Origin: Methanobacteriota archaeon
Lineage (GTDB): Archaea > Thermoplasmatota > Poseidoniia > Poseidoniales > Thalassarchaeaceae
NCBI GenBank assembly: GCA_002718995.2
Contig: PBGL02000008.1
Span: forward strand, 1-64,000
Reading direction: 5' to 3'
DNA: 64,000 nt
Positions within the stretch are counted from its first letter, which is position 1, and each line of letters opens with the position of its first letter. The notes under the pieces were generated by a model, which worked only from the letters and a program-made list of their open reading frames with translations, was not told where the DNA came from and did no database searches. The position numbers and the translations under genes are program-made. Positions 1 through 7,135 of the stretch are shown here, one piece after another.

Positions 1-663
1 TTTCGTGACTATATAAGGCTTTGTATCCACTGCAAAACTAAGTCGATCATTTGGGGCATATTTAACTTTTAAAATTCCCCGAAAATCTTCTCGTTTGTAA
101 TCAGTGTCGTGGCCAGCATGGTCGTCGTCATGGTCGTCGTCATGGTCGTCATGGTCGTCCGAGAGCATCCCGAGGGTAGTGCTCTCAAATGGGCCGTCGT
201 TCATCAATTCGCACAGATCCGCCACTAGAATTGACTCGTAATCGAGCGTGATCTCGCCGCTGGGCATTGTGTGCGTCATGAAGGAAGGGGGTGCATCGCT
301 TCCAAGGGATGCGAGTGTAGCATCGACCCATGGTTCGAGATTCAATCCGTGATAGAAGAAGACATCAGCCTCTTGCAGCCTGATTAAGTCAGCTGCAGAG
401 GGCTCGTAGTCGTGAACAGGAATATTGTCCTGGCTCATGTAGTCCATCACGACGTGGTCGCCTGCGACTGCCTTGACAAGCTCCCCTACGTGATAGGTCG
501 AAACCATCACGCTACCGAATACGGGAATTGGGTCTACGACATCGATCGGGTCTACGACATCGATCTCATCGGCGTCGTTTGCCTCGTCTCCTAGGCATCC
601 AGCTAGGCTGGATGTTACCATCAAAACGCTCAACAGAATTGACCTGTACGTTACACTCTTCAT
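1..663 (-). CDS. ZnuA-like metal ABC transporter substrate-binding lipoprotein (partial, C-terminus outside window)
   Basis: The frame is open from an ATG at 663 to base 1, giving 221 residues without a stop, so the C-terminus lies outside the window. The N-terminus is a lipoprotein signal with lipobox LAGC around residues 20-23. The body resembles cluster A-I metal-binding proteins (ZnuA/TroA): VSTYHVGELVKAVAG is followed by a HDYEPSAADLIRLQEADVFF-type region and a HGLNLEPWV segment. A His/Asp-rich loop of HDD/HDDD units lies near residues 170-190, as in zinc-specific ZnuA. It should capture Zn2+ (or Mn2+) outside the membrane for an ABC importer whose other genes are not in view. A NikR-like regulator is divergently transcribed next to it. 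A TATA-like box lies about 22-30 bases upstream, suggesting a nearly leaderless mRNA. Confidence 0.85.
   Translation of the reverse strand, partial: MKSVTYRSILLSVLMVTSSLAGCLGDEANDADEIDVVDPIDVVDPIPVFGSVMVSTYHVGELVKAVAGDHVVMDYMSQDNIPVHDYEPSAADLIRLQEADVFFYHGLNLEPWVDATLASLGSDAPPSFMTHTMPSGEITLDYESILVADLCELMNDGPFESTTLGMLSDDHDDHDDDHDDDHAGHDTDYKREDFRGILKVKYAPNDRLSFAVDTKPYIVTK
115..170. repeat. Low-complexity GTC/CAT repeat encoding the His-Asp loop
   Basis: Repeated ggtcgtc and catggtc units on the + strand encode the HDD/HDDD metal-chelating loop of the ZnuA-like protein on the - strand. Simple-sequence DNA of this type can change length by slippage. The loop is a known property of zinc-binding ZnuA proteins, where it is thought to tune metal loading. 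Confidence 0.7.
531..566. repeat. 18-bp tandem duplication in the ZnuA-like lipoprotein linker
   Basis: The unit ggtctacgacatcgatcg at 531-548 is repeated at 549-566 with one difference in the last base. It encodes a duplicated IDVVDP hexapeptide just after the lipid-anchored cysteine, in the flexible linker between membrane anchor and binding domain. It looks like a recent in-frame slippage or duplication event. Confidence 0.8.
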
Positions 664-751
664 GGGCCGACCGCCCACTATTACTTATTTAAGAGATGTT
701 AATAACTAGTTAATACGCAATTATTATTACTGAAATATGAGACGGGGCAAT
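664..751. promoter_or_regulatory. Divergent promoter between znuA-like and nikR-like genes, with palindrome
   Basis: This AT-rich spacer separates two divergent genes. On the - strand CTTAAATAAG (around 685-694) is a good archaeal TATA-like element for the znuA-like gene. A perfect 10-bp palindrome TAACTAGTTA lies at 703-712, suitably placed to act as an operator for both genes. It does not match the bacterial NikR operator (GTATGA-N16-TCATAC), so any assignment to the neighbouring regulator is inference from position. Confidence 0.5.
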
Positions 752-1177
752 ATGACCCGCATAGTGTCCTTCAGTACAGATAATGAGTTTGCTGAAAGGC
801 TTGGGAAACTAGTTGAGAGGGCGGGGTACAAGAACAGAAGTATGTTCCTCAGAGATGCGAGTATCCATTTCGCCGAGGAGGCGATTCGGGGCAGCCTAAG
901 TGACATGGAGGACGACCTTGAGGTAGAGGGCACCGCTGTAGTCTACTTCCAGCACGATATTGAGAATAAACTGGCTGAGATCAGGCACTCTGGACGTATT
1001 GACGTTTCATCTTACCATCACAACTGTCTTCCATCCAGTCACTCTTGTGTCGACACAATGCAGGTGAAGGGTACAGCAGAATCGGTCAGGGCAATGGTCG
1101 GTGAACTCAGGAACATAGATGGCGTTGACCGAGTGGTATTTGTTTTGGCGCCCGACCGTGAAGATGGTTGCTGTTGA
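752..1177 (+). CDS. NikR-like ribbon-helix-helix metal-responsive regulator
   Basis: The N-terminal ribbon-helix-helix DNA-binding segment (residues 1-50, starting TRIVSFSTD and including GYKNRSMFLRDA) is followed by an ACT-like NikR C-terminal domain. The family senses Ni2+ and represses transport genes. Possible metal ligands are H89, H90, C92, H97 and C99 (pattern YHHNC-x4-HSC). Compared with bacterial NikR the stretch carrying the LHVHI histidines seems to be missing, so metal preference could differ. The divergent neighbour is a ZnuA-like protein with a His-rich loop, which suggests control of zinc or another divalent metal; this is inference. The start chosen is the ATG at 752, which aligns with NikR N-termini; an in-frame ATG at 737 would add five residues. 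Confidence 0.82.
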   Translation: MTRIVSFSTDNEFAERLGKLVERAGYKNRSMFLRDASIHFAEEAIRGSLSDMEDDLEVEGTAVVYFQHDIENKLAEIRHSGRIDVSSYHHNCLPSSHSCVDTMQVKGTAESVRAMVGELRNIDGVDRVVFVLAPDREDGCC

Positions 1178-1182
1178 ATGCA

Positions 1183-2310
1183 CTATGGGTGCACCAGGAA
1201 GGCAGCCCCCAGTACCACGTATGTTCCTAGTAATAACGCGCCCTCGAGCCAATTTGACTTGCCATCGGATGCGATGATATTTACGATGAGTACAGAGAGG
1301 AACGCGGAAACCGTTTCCAGCTTGCCGAACTCGAAGGTCAGCGGTACGCCCAATACCCATGCAACGATTATCATCATGGGTGCAACGAAAACCGCGATCT
1401 GTGTTGAAGACCCCATCGAGATGGCGAAAGATAGGTCCATCTTGTCCTTCCCAGCTACGGTGACTGCTGTGAAGTGCTCAGCTGCGTTTCCAAACAGTGG
1501 AAGGAGGATAACGCCGATGAACAGGTGGGGGAGTCCCATATCATCAGCGGCATACTCGACTGAGTGAACAAGAATCTCTGCCATCCATGAAACTAGGACC
1601 GTTGCGACTACCAGCAGTATGACAGCATCACGCTGGCTCATCTCTGGCTCCTCATGATTATGGGACTCAGTGGCGAAGAGGTCGACGTGCGACTTGAATT
1701 GGAAGTAAAGGAAAAGTCCGTACAGCATGAGGAGGACGATCGCAGCGACGTGGCTGAGTGTCGCCACGCCCTCGTCTCCCTCTGTACCTCCTACGGTGGA
1801 GTTGAACACTGCTGGGATAATCAGTACAATCATTGCTAGGAGCATCAGAGAGCCATTGGAACTCACCTGGGTCGGCGAAAATTTCTGCTCCGTGTAGTGG
1901 ATACCTCCCCAGACGAATGCCAGTCCCATCACTAGGAGTAGGTTTCCCAGTATACTCCCTATGAGGCTCGCCTGCACTAGGCTGACCATGAGTTCCTCGG
2001 TCTCGCTTCCCGCGGCTGCTTTTGATGCAGCATAAATAGCTAGGAGCGCGATAATCATCTCGGCGGCGTTTCCGAAGGTCGCATTGAGGAGCCCTCCGAG
2101 GGATTCTGATGTCCGCAGGGCGATCTCCTCGGTCGCCCGTCCCATCAGGAAGGCTAGAGGCATTATAGCGACGAGAGACGAGAAGAAGGCCATCGATTCA
2201 TCATGTGCCACATATGAGAAGTAGCATGTAACTGGAACTGCAATCAGTAATAGGTTCAGAATCTTCTCTCGCGGGTGCATGGCACCAATCCAACTAACGT
2301 TCTCAGACAT
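1183..2310 (-). CDS. CAX-type Ca2+/H+ (cation/proton) antiporter
   Basis: An integral membrane protein of about 375 residues with some 11 hydrophobic segments in two homologous halves. Both alpha-repeats carry the CaCA/CAX hallmark: GNAAEMI in the first half (context LLNATFGNAAEMIIALLAI) and GNAAEHF in the second. These acidic/polar repeats form the cation site, and CAX members exchange cytosolic Ca2+ for H+. An acidic, His-containing loop (ATESHNHEEPEMS) joins the halves, as is usual. The start is placed at MSENVSW (2310); an ATG at 2346 would add twelve residues with no family support. It converges with the NikR-like gene, separated by 5 bases. Ca2+ is the expected substrate, but other divalent cations are possible. 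Confidence 0.85.
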   Translation of the reverse strand: MSENVSWIGAMHPREKILNLLLIAVPVTCYFSYVAHDESMAFFSSLVAIMPLAFLMGRATEEIALRTSESLGGLLNATFGNAAEMIIALLAIYAASKAAAGSETEELMVSLVQASLIGSILGNLLLVMGLAFVWGGIHYTEQKFSPTQVSSNGSLMLLAMIVLIIPAVFNSTVGGTEGDEGVATLSHVAAIVLLMLYGLFLYFQFKSHVDLFATESHNHEEPEMSQRDAVILLVVATVLVSWMAEILVHSVEYAADDMGLPHLFIGVILLPLFGNAAEHFTAVTVAGKDKMDLSFAISMGSSTQIAVFVAPMMIIVAWVLGVPLTFEFGKLETVSAFLSVLIVNIIASDGKSNWLEGALLLGTYVVLGAAFLVHP

Positions 2311-2398
2311 GCTTACTCGCTCTCGGCAATGGATGTCCGTGGTCAATGTTACGCTTGTCTCGCGCAGTGTTCATTGCTTCTCACGCGTGCGGACATCC

Positions 2399-2944
2399 AT
2401 GGGAGGAGGTTCTCGGGTCGCTATTACTGGTACGCCTGGCGCAGGAAAGACCTCTGTCAGTCGAATGTTAGAGGAGAAGGGATTCACATTGTTATCCGTC
2501 GAGGATCTGGCCGAGGAATTCAGGTGTATAGGTGAAGTCGATCCTGAAGACGGCGCTAGGCCAATAGACACTGAAAAGTTGGGCCTTTCCCTAAATGTAG
2601 AGTGGGTGAAACCAGATGAGGGGGTAGTGATTGTGGATGGTCATATGTCGCATAATCTTCCCGTTGATGCAGTTGTAGTGCTAAGGTGCTCTCCGGATGC
2701 TCTGAGGGTGAGGCTTGCCGAGAGGGGCTACTCGGAGGGAAAAATAAATTCTAACTGCGAGTGGGAGCTATTGGGTGGAGCTTGGAATGACTTTGAGGGA
2801 GGGATTCCTTGGACGGAATTCGATACTACGGTAAATGAGATAGGGTACGTTGTCGATAATATTCAGAGTTGGATATCAGATGGTTTCAAGCCAATGAGTA
2901 TTGGCTCGACAATAGACTGGGTAGAGCAGATGGAGGAATCGTGA
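2399..2944 (+). CDS. AK6/Fap7-like adenylate kinase family NTPase
   Basis: A 181-residue P-loop protein with Walker A GTPGAGKTS at residues 11-19. The later segment AERGYSEGKINSNCEWE matches the lid-side signature of the AK6/hCINAP/Fap7 family (RGY..KI.EN..aE). Archaeal and eukaryotic members bind uS11 and act in maturation of the small-subunit rRNA 3' end, with adenylate kinase/ATPase activity. The start at 2399 (MGGGSRVAITG) places the P-loop at the expected distance; an upstream ATG at 2279 would add forty unrelated residues overlapping the antiporter. The stop shares one base with the start of the next gene (TGATG), so the two are probably co-transcribed. Confidence 0.85.
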   Translation: MGGGSRVAITGTPGAGKTSVSRMLEEKGFTLLSVEDLAEEFRCIGEVDPEDGARPIDTEKLGLSLNVEWVKPDEGVVIVDGHMSHNLPVDAVVVLRCSPDALRVRLAERGYSEGKINSNCEWELLGGAWNDFEGGIPWTEFDTTVNEIGYVVDNIQSWISDGFKPMSIGSTIDWVEQMEES

Positions 2945-3618
2945 TGTTTGAGAAGATGAGGGCTAAGTGGACAAAGGCAATTCATCCGTTGGTCCTCAGG
3001 ATGGGGGACTTGGACCCGAGTGTATTGACTTGGGCCAGCCTGTTACTGGCAATAGTTGCCTTCTATCTGCTTTCAAGAGCTGGATTGGATGAGGCTGGAG
3101 CGATTGCCATCATGGGAGGAGTGGTACTGATCCTAGTAGCCGGAGTACTTGATGCCCTAGATGGGGCGCTTGCGAGGCACCAGGGTGTTGACGGGCCCTA
3201 CGGGGATTTCCTGGATCACACGATAGACAGGGTTGTCGATGTAGGTCTTCTAGTTGCCTTGGGGATGAATGTGGCCTTCGTGAGTGATCCCCGCTCGGGA
3301 CTTTTGGCCGGTCTTCTGACCCTTTTCGGCTCATACATGGGAACACAAGCACAATCGGTCGGATTGGGTAGAATCTATGGAGGATTCTCGAGGGCCGATA
3401 GGATGGTACTGACCCTAGTGGGCCTCGTAGTCGCTGCTTGGCAGGCTCAGACTGGGACCATTGGGATATCGGCCTCAAGTATTCATGAGTTGGCGGAATG
3501 GGCGTTATTGGGGAATAGTGAGCTCAATGGCGTAACCTTTGCCCTCGCTATTTCTGCATGGGGAGGGCTCTACACGTTCCTAGTTAGATTCGTCAAGACC
3601 AGGGAGCAGCTCCTTTGA
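2944..3618 (+). CDS. CDP-alcohol phosphatidyltransferase family membrane enzyme
   Basis: This 224-residue multi-span membrane enzyme contains the complete family motif DxxDGxxARx8GxxxDxxxD: DALDGALAR, then GDFLDHTIDR. The aspartates bind two metal ions and the CDP-activated lipid. In archaea such enzymes attach polar heads (inositol phosphate, glycerol or serine) to CDP-archaeol. The adjoining motif and length (about 220 residues) favour an archaetidylinositol-phosphate-synthase-like or related enzyme, but the acceptor cannot be fixed from sequence alone. The start overlaps the AK6 stop by one base. A GC-rich hairpin directly follows the stop codon. Confidence 0.85.
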   Translation: MFEKMRAKWTKAIHPLVLRMGDLDPSVLTWASLLLAIVAFYLLSRAGLDEAGAIAIMGGVVLILVAGVLDALDGALARHQGVDGPYGDFLDHTIDRVVDVGLLVALGMNVAFVSDPRSGLLAGLLTLFGSYMGTQAQSVGLGRIYGGFSRADRMVLTLVGLVVAAWQAQTGTIGISASSIHELAEWALLGNSELNGVTFALAISAWGGLYTFLVRFVKTREQLL

Positions 3619-3636
3619 CGGCCCCTCAGGGGCCGT
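3618..3636 (+). terminator. 8-bp perfect hairpin directly after the stop codon
   Basis: ACGGCCCC at 3618-3625 pairs perfectly with GGGGCCGT at 3629-3636 around a 3-base loop. It begins at the last base of the stop codon of the CDP-alcohol phosphatidyltransferase gene and precedes ftsZ. There is no obvious U-tract, so it may act in transcript 3'-end formation or processing rather than as a bacterial-type terminator. Confidence 0.5.
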
Positions 3637-3705
3637 GTCCAAACTGATGTGAAGCGCCCCTCCACTGGGGTAACGGTTATCCTCTGTTCGACTCGGCTCG
3701 CATCC

Positions 3706-4824
3706 GTGAAGCACCTCATCAACAGAGTTCTTGAGATTGATGAAGAGGGGGAAATCCCCACTGGACCCATCGATACAGAGAGTGATCCAGAGCTACAGAG
3801 CCTTCTGATGTCGCTACAGCCGAAGATACGTGTTTTCGGTTGTGGGGGTTGTGGCTCCAATACGGTAGCACGACTAGAGCATGAGGATCTTTTCGATGAG
3901 GAGTATGTTAGAGGGATTGCAGTCAATACTGATGCTCAGCACTTGTTGCGGGTAGCCGTCCGCAACAAAGTTCTGATTGGTAGGTCAGCGCGAGGCAGGG
4001 GCGCTGGAGGAGAACCAGAGAAAGGGGAACAGGCAGCCTACGAGTCCGAACGCTCGTTGAAGGCCGAGATCGAGGATTGCGATCTGGCCTTCATCACAGC
4101 GGGACTTGGTGGGGGTACCGGCACTGGGAGCGCTCATGTCATAGCACGACTTGCTCGCTCCGCCGGTGCCCTCACAATTGCTGTTGTGACCTACCCCTTC
4201 CTCTCAGAGGGCGCCCTAAGGAGGCAAAATGCGGAATGGGGCCTGGAGAGGCTGAGGGAGGTATGCGATACTGTAGTGGTGCTTCCCAACGAGAGGCTAC
4301 TCGAAGTAGAGGGCGTCAGGGACCTGCCTTTGGATGCAGCCTTCCGTGTTGCTGACGAGCTACTAATGAGGAGTATCAAAGGAGTATCGGAGATGATCGC
4401 CAAGGAGGGAATCGTCAATCTCGACTTCCAAGATCTAAGGTCTGTAATGGAGAATGGAGGAGGGGTTGCCATGATTGGCCTCGGCGAGGCAGAGGGCGAA
4501 GATATGGCAATTAAGGCGACAGAGGAAGCCCTGCAATCTCCCTTGTTGGACATTGATATCTCAGATGCCAGGGGTGCCTTGGTCAATGTTGTCGGAGGAT
4601 CAACGCTTTCATTGGGCGATGCGGAAGCCTGTGCGAAAATTATTCGTGATAGGATTAATCCCTACGCTAGAATAATCTGGGGTGCAACTACCGATCCAAG
4701 CATGGGCGAGGGCATAAGGGTCCTCCTGGTGCTTACTGGTGTCAAGAGCGAGCAGATTCATGGGGCAGCACTACACACACAAATGCGCAACCTGCGCAGC
4801 AGAACGGTCGAGTTCGTGGGGTGA
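3706..4824 (+). CDS. ftsZ: Cell-division GTPase FtsZ
   Basis: Tubulin/FtsZ GTPase of about 372 residues. The nucleotide-binding landmarks are in order: FGCGGCGSNT (T1 loop), VNTDAQHL (T3), GLGGGTGTGSA (tubulin signature, T4) and LPNERLL. The T7 region NLDFQDLRSVMENGGGVAMIGLGEAEG contains the catalytic NxxDxxD-like acidic residues. It polymerises into the cytokinetic ring. The GTG at 3706 gives a start VKHLINRVLEIDEEG, typical of archaeal FtsZ; a longer ATG-started reading from 3649 adds 19 residues of atypical sequence. ftsZ upstream of secE-spt5 is the conserved euryarchaeal order. Whether it is FtsZ1 or FtsZ2 type was not resolved. Confidence 0.92.
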   Translation: MKHLINRVLEIDEEGEIPTGPIDTESDPELQSLLMSLQPKIRVFGCGGCGSNTVARLEHEDLFDEEYVRGIAVNTDAQHLLRVAVRNKVLIGRSARGRGAGGEPEKGEQAAYESERSLKAEIEDCDLAFITAGLGGGTGTGSAHVIARLARSAGALTIAVVTYPFLSEGALRRQNAEWGLERLREVCDTVVVLPNERLLEVEGVRDLPLDAAFRVADELLMRSIKGVSEMIAKEGIVNLDFQDLRSVMENGGGVAMIGLGEAEGEDMAIKATEEALQSPLLDIDISDARGALVNVVGGSTLSLGDAEACAKIIRDRINPYARIIWGATTDPSMGEGIRVLLVLTGVKSEQIHGAALHTQMRNLRSRTVEFVG

Positions 4825-4833
4825 GTCGCTCTT

Positions 4834-4850
4834 CGAGCCCCTAGGGCTCG
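4834..4850 (+). terminator. 7-bp perfect hairpin after ftsZ
   Basis: CGAGCCC at 4834-4840 pairs with GGGCTCG at 4844-4850 around CTA, starting 10 bases after the ftsZ stop. It resembles the other tight GC-rich hairpins found between genes in this window. Confidence 0.5.
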
Positions 4851-4857
4851 TCCGGCG

Positions 4858-4904
4858 TGCTTAAATGAGGTCCTCCGGTCGGCAGACCGCTTCGAGGTTG
4901 AGTC
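4858..4904 (+). promoter_or_regulatory. Promoter for the secE-spt5-ribosomal stalk operon
   Basis: A TATA-like GCTTAAATGA box begins at about 4858, roughly 40 bases upstream of the secE ATG at 4905. It lies just after the ftsZ terminator-like hairpin, which supports a separate transcription unit starting around 4885-4890. No strong Shine-Dalgarno motif was seen, only ttgagtc before the ATG. Confidence 0.5.
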
Positions 4905-5168
4905 ATGGCTATCGAGAGTTCTAATATCGGGCCCATCGAGGAGACTGTTCAGGGCTGGCAAGATGGTATCGAAGGACGTGTCAGGAGCCTCCAGACTGGT
5001 TCATATGCAAGAATCTTGAAGATGGCCAGAAAGCCTTCGAAGCAGGAGTTCAGGCAGACCGTTATTGTTTGTGGAATTGGGATGTTTGTCCTGGGCTTTA
5101 TCGGATTCGCTATGCTATGGGCAATGGATACTGCACTTCCCAAGTTCTTCGCATGGCTGATTAACTAG
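4905..5168 (+). CDS. secE: Protein translocase subunit SecE (Sec61 gamma)
   Basis: An 87-residue protein with a cytosolic amphipathic segment (ARKPSKQEFRQTVIV) followed by one transmembrane helix (GIGMFVLGFIGFAMLWAMD). This is the standard archaeal SecE/Sec61-gamma layout. It clamps SecY in the protein-conducting channel. The N-terminal ~40 residues are longer than the roughly 60-residue minimal archaeal form. It lies 8 bases upstream of spt5, the invariant archaeal gene pair. Confidence 0.9.
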   Translation: MAIESSNIGPIEETVQGWQDGIEGRVRSLQTGSYARILKMARKPSKQEFRQTVIVCGIGMFVLGFIGFAMLWAMDTALPKFFAWLIN

Positions 5169-5176
5169 GTGAAAAT

Positions 5177-6076
5177 ATGTCTGATGCATTCGTTGCTTAC
5201 ATCCGCCATGGGGAGAAGGTCCTATTGATGCAGAGAGCCGATGGAGTGGCGGACTTCCCCGGTGCTTGGGACGGAATCTACGGTGCGGGTGATTCAGACG
5301 ATATAGATGCGGTTGCTGCGAGAATCACCGAGACAACTGGAATTGAGGCAGAGAGCTTGACATTCGTTCGATCCGGAGAAGCCAGGGGATTAGAGTTTGG
5401 AAACAGACTTAATGATGTCACTCCACTACTATTCCTGAGTGATAGCGACAGTGTGGAAGCTCGTGGCCTTTACAAGGGATTCAGTTGGGTTGACCCAGGA
5501 TACATCAACTGGGTTGAGCCTGAAGACACCTCAGATAGCAGGTCTTCCAGGTATATGGTTCCACAACTAGGAAACATGTATGGCGATGTTGCTTCTTTCC
5601 TTTACATCTTGAAGACCAGTATGGGGCAAGAGCAGAACGTCTCCAGGGAGATTCGAGCACGTCTTTCAGGAACTGGCTCGCTGAGGGACATTCAAGACAA
5701 GATCTTCGGGGTCCTCAGTCCGAGCTATCTCAAGGGTTTCGTCTTCATAGAGGCGACCGCACTACACCATGTTGAGAAGCTAATCGGGAGAGTTGGTGTT
5801 TCCGCAACGCCAATGAAGAATTGTCGTAAGGTACTTGATGGAGAGTCTCCCCTCCGTGACATTCTACCTTATCTAGAGCCGAAGGCAGCTACTGCAGGAA
5901 TAGAGGAGGGCAACATAGTAGAAATCAGGGGTGGCGCCTTCAAGAGTGCAACTGCCAGAGTTATTGGTGTAAGTGAGAGTAAGGAAGAGGTGACTGTGGA
6001 GCTGTTCGAAGCCGCTGTTCCGGTCGCTTTGAATATCAGAGCTGACCAAGTAAGAGTCACACAAAGAGTGGAATGA
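5177..6076 (+). CDS. spt5: Transcription elongation factor Spt5 with N-terminal degenerate Nudix-like domain
   Basis: A 299-residue protein, about twice the usual ~150 residues of archaeal Spt5. The C-terminal half is canonical: an NGN domain (about residues 138-225, FLYILKTSMGQEQNV, then GFVFIEA) and a KOW domain (about 235-297, GIEEGNIVEIRGGAFKSATARV). Spt5 binds the RNA polymerase clamp with Spt4 and promotes processivity. The N-terminal 130 residues look like a Nudix fold: VLLMQRADGVADFPGAWDG is the typical substrate-side strand, followed by a Nudix-box position reading GAGDSDDIDAVAARITETTG. The catalytic REUXEE is not conserved (RITETTG), so hydrolase activity is unlikely. The frame is continuous with no internal start or stop, and the gene sits in the conserved secE-spt5-rpl11 order. 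Confidence 0.88.
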   Translation: MSDAFVAYIRHGEKVLLMQRADGVADFPGAWDGIYGAGDSDDIDAVAARITETTGIEAESLTFVRSGEARGLEFGNRLNDVTPLLFLSDSDSVEARGLYKGFSWVDPGYINWVEPEDTSDSRSSRYMVPQLGNMYGDVASFLYILKTSMGQEQNVSREIRARLSGTGSLRDIQDKIFGVLSPSYLKGFVFIEATALHHVEKLIGRVGVSATPMKNCRKVLDGESPLRDILPYLEPKAATAGIEEGNIVEIRGGAFKSATARVIGVSESKEEVTVELFEAAVPVALNIRADQVRVTQRVE

Positions 6077-6158
6077 GGGAAGGGGCAATTTTTCAGAGGT
6101 TGCATCACGCTCAAATAGGGAGAGTAGGTCGCCGGGGCGCACCAAGGGGGTACTAGAG

Positions 6159-6437
6159 ATGTCTGCACGTAATGAGACTCCTCACAAGATCATACAATCC
6201 CTGGGCAAGAAGAAGTGCAACGGCTCCTGGGAAGAGGCTACTGAGAATCTCACTATGGACCAGGTCAAGAAGCTGGCTGAGGATCAGTCGGATCGTCTAA
6301 CCGGTGCTACTCTATACGCCAAGTGCCGTGAGATTATGGGAACGTGCGTTTCGATGAGAGTTAATGTTGAGGGGATGTCTCCGAAGGAAGCTCTCGATGC
6401 CATGAGCAAGGGGGACTTCGCTGAGCATTTCGCATGA
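6159..6437 (+). CDS. rpl11: Large-subunit ribosomal protein uL11, C-terminal domain only
   Basis: A 92-residue protein in the exact rpl11 position, between spt5 and rpl1. Residues about 30-92 match the uL11 C-terminal rRNA-binding domain: LTMDQVKKLAEDQ, then a GTCVSM motif, NVEGMSPKEAL and an acidic/aromatic tail. The first 30 residues (TPHKIIQSLGKKK) correspond to the linker after the PPT motif. The N-terminal domain, which has the conserved GxAxPxPPxGPxLG motif and contacts the stalk and factors, is absent. Only 82 bases separate the ATG from the spt5 stop, too few to encode it. Full-length archaeal uL11 is about 155-165 residues. The protein should still bind the GTPase-associated 23S rRNA. 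Confidence 0.85.
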   Translation: MSARNETPHKIIQSLGKKKCNGSWEEATENLTMDQVKKLAEDQSDRLTGATLYAKCREIMGTCVSMRVNVEGMSPKEALDAMSKGDFAEHFA

Positions 6438-6490
6438 TGCTTCACGAATTGCGGGAGAGGGTAACCTCGTTGACCGCAGAGGTGGTTTGA

Positions 6491-7135
6491 ATGAAGGAAA
6501 ACATACAGAACGCTATCCAACAGGCTCTTGATGAGTCTCCAGAGCGTAACTTCGTTGAGACGCTAGAGATGGCTTTCACCCTTAGGGACGTTGATCTGAA
6601 GAATCCAGCCAATAGGATTCAGGAGGAGGTTAGGCTACCTTCTGGGAGGGGGAAGCCTGTCAGAATTGCCATGTTCGCAGGAGGCGAGATGTCCACTAAG
6701 GCAAAAGCCGCAGGAATAGAAGTGATTGATCCTTCTCAGATAGAGGACATCGGCGGAAACAGGCAGCAGGCCAGGAAAATGGCGAATAGATACGACTTCT
6801 TCCTCTCAGAAATACCACACATGGGAACAGTTGGTAGATTCCTTGGTGTTGTTCTTGGACCTAGAGGTAAGATGCCGAGACCGGTTCCTCCAAACGTGGA
6901 TCCAGGGATGATCGCAGCTGGCCTCAAGGACACTGCAATAGTACGATCGAGGGACAAGATAACCTTCCACACCGCCATGGGCTCTAGGGAACAAGGAATT
7001 GGTGACCTCACAGCAAATGGAATGGCGATATGGACTAGAGTCGTTGGAAAACTGGAAAGAGGCGCGGGCAATATCAGGTCGTGCTACGTCAAGACATCAA
7101 TGGGGCCCTCTATCAAGGTGGAGGTGGTTCTTTGA
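6491..7135 (+). CDS. rpl1: Large-subunit ribosomal protein uL1
   Basis: A 214-residue uL1, of normal archaeal length. Landmarks: an N-terminal helix with FVETLEMAFTLRDVDLKNP, the central FFLSEIPHMGTVGRFLGVVLGPRGKMPRPVPP, and the C-terminal ANGMAIWTRVVGKLERGAGNIRSCYVKTSMGPSIKV. It binds the L1 stalk of 23S rRNA and helps E-site tRNA exit; in archaea it can also repress its own operon by binding mRNA. The stop overlaps the TTG start of rplP0 by three bases. Confidence 0.95.
   Translation: MKENIQNAIQQALDESPERNFVETLEMAFTLRDVDLKNPANRIQEEVRLPSGRGKPVRIAMFAGGEMSTKAKAAGIEVIDPSQIEDIGGNRQQARKMANRYDFFLSEIPHMGTVGRFLGVVLGPRGKMPRPVPPNVDPGMIAAGLKDTAIVRSRDKITFHTAMGSREQGIGDLTANGMAIWTRVVGKLERGAGNIRSCYVKTSMGPSIKVEVVL

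Noticed and set aside
113-175. CRISPR-like short repeat array
   Set aside because: The repeats are in-frame codons for a His/Asp loop, only 3-9 bases long, without unique spacers.
6077-6158. Search for the missing uL11 N-terminal domain upstream of 6159
   Set aside because: Only 82 bases are available and no frame shows the conserved GxAxPxPPxGP pattern, so a frameshift explanation is unsupported.
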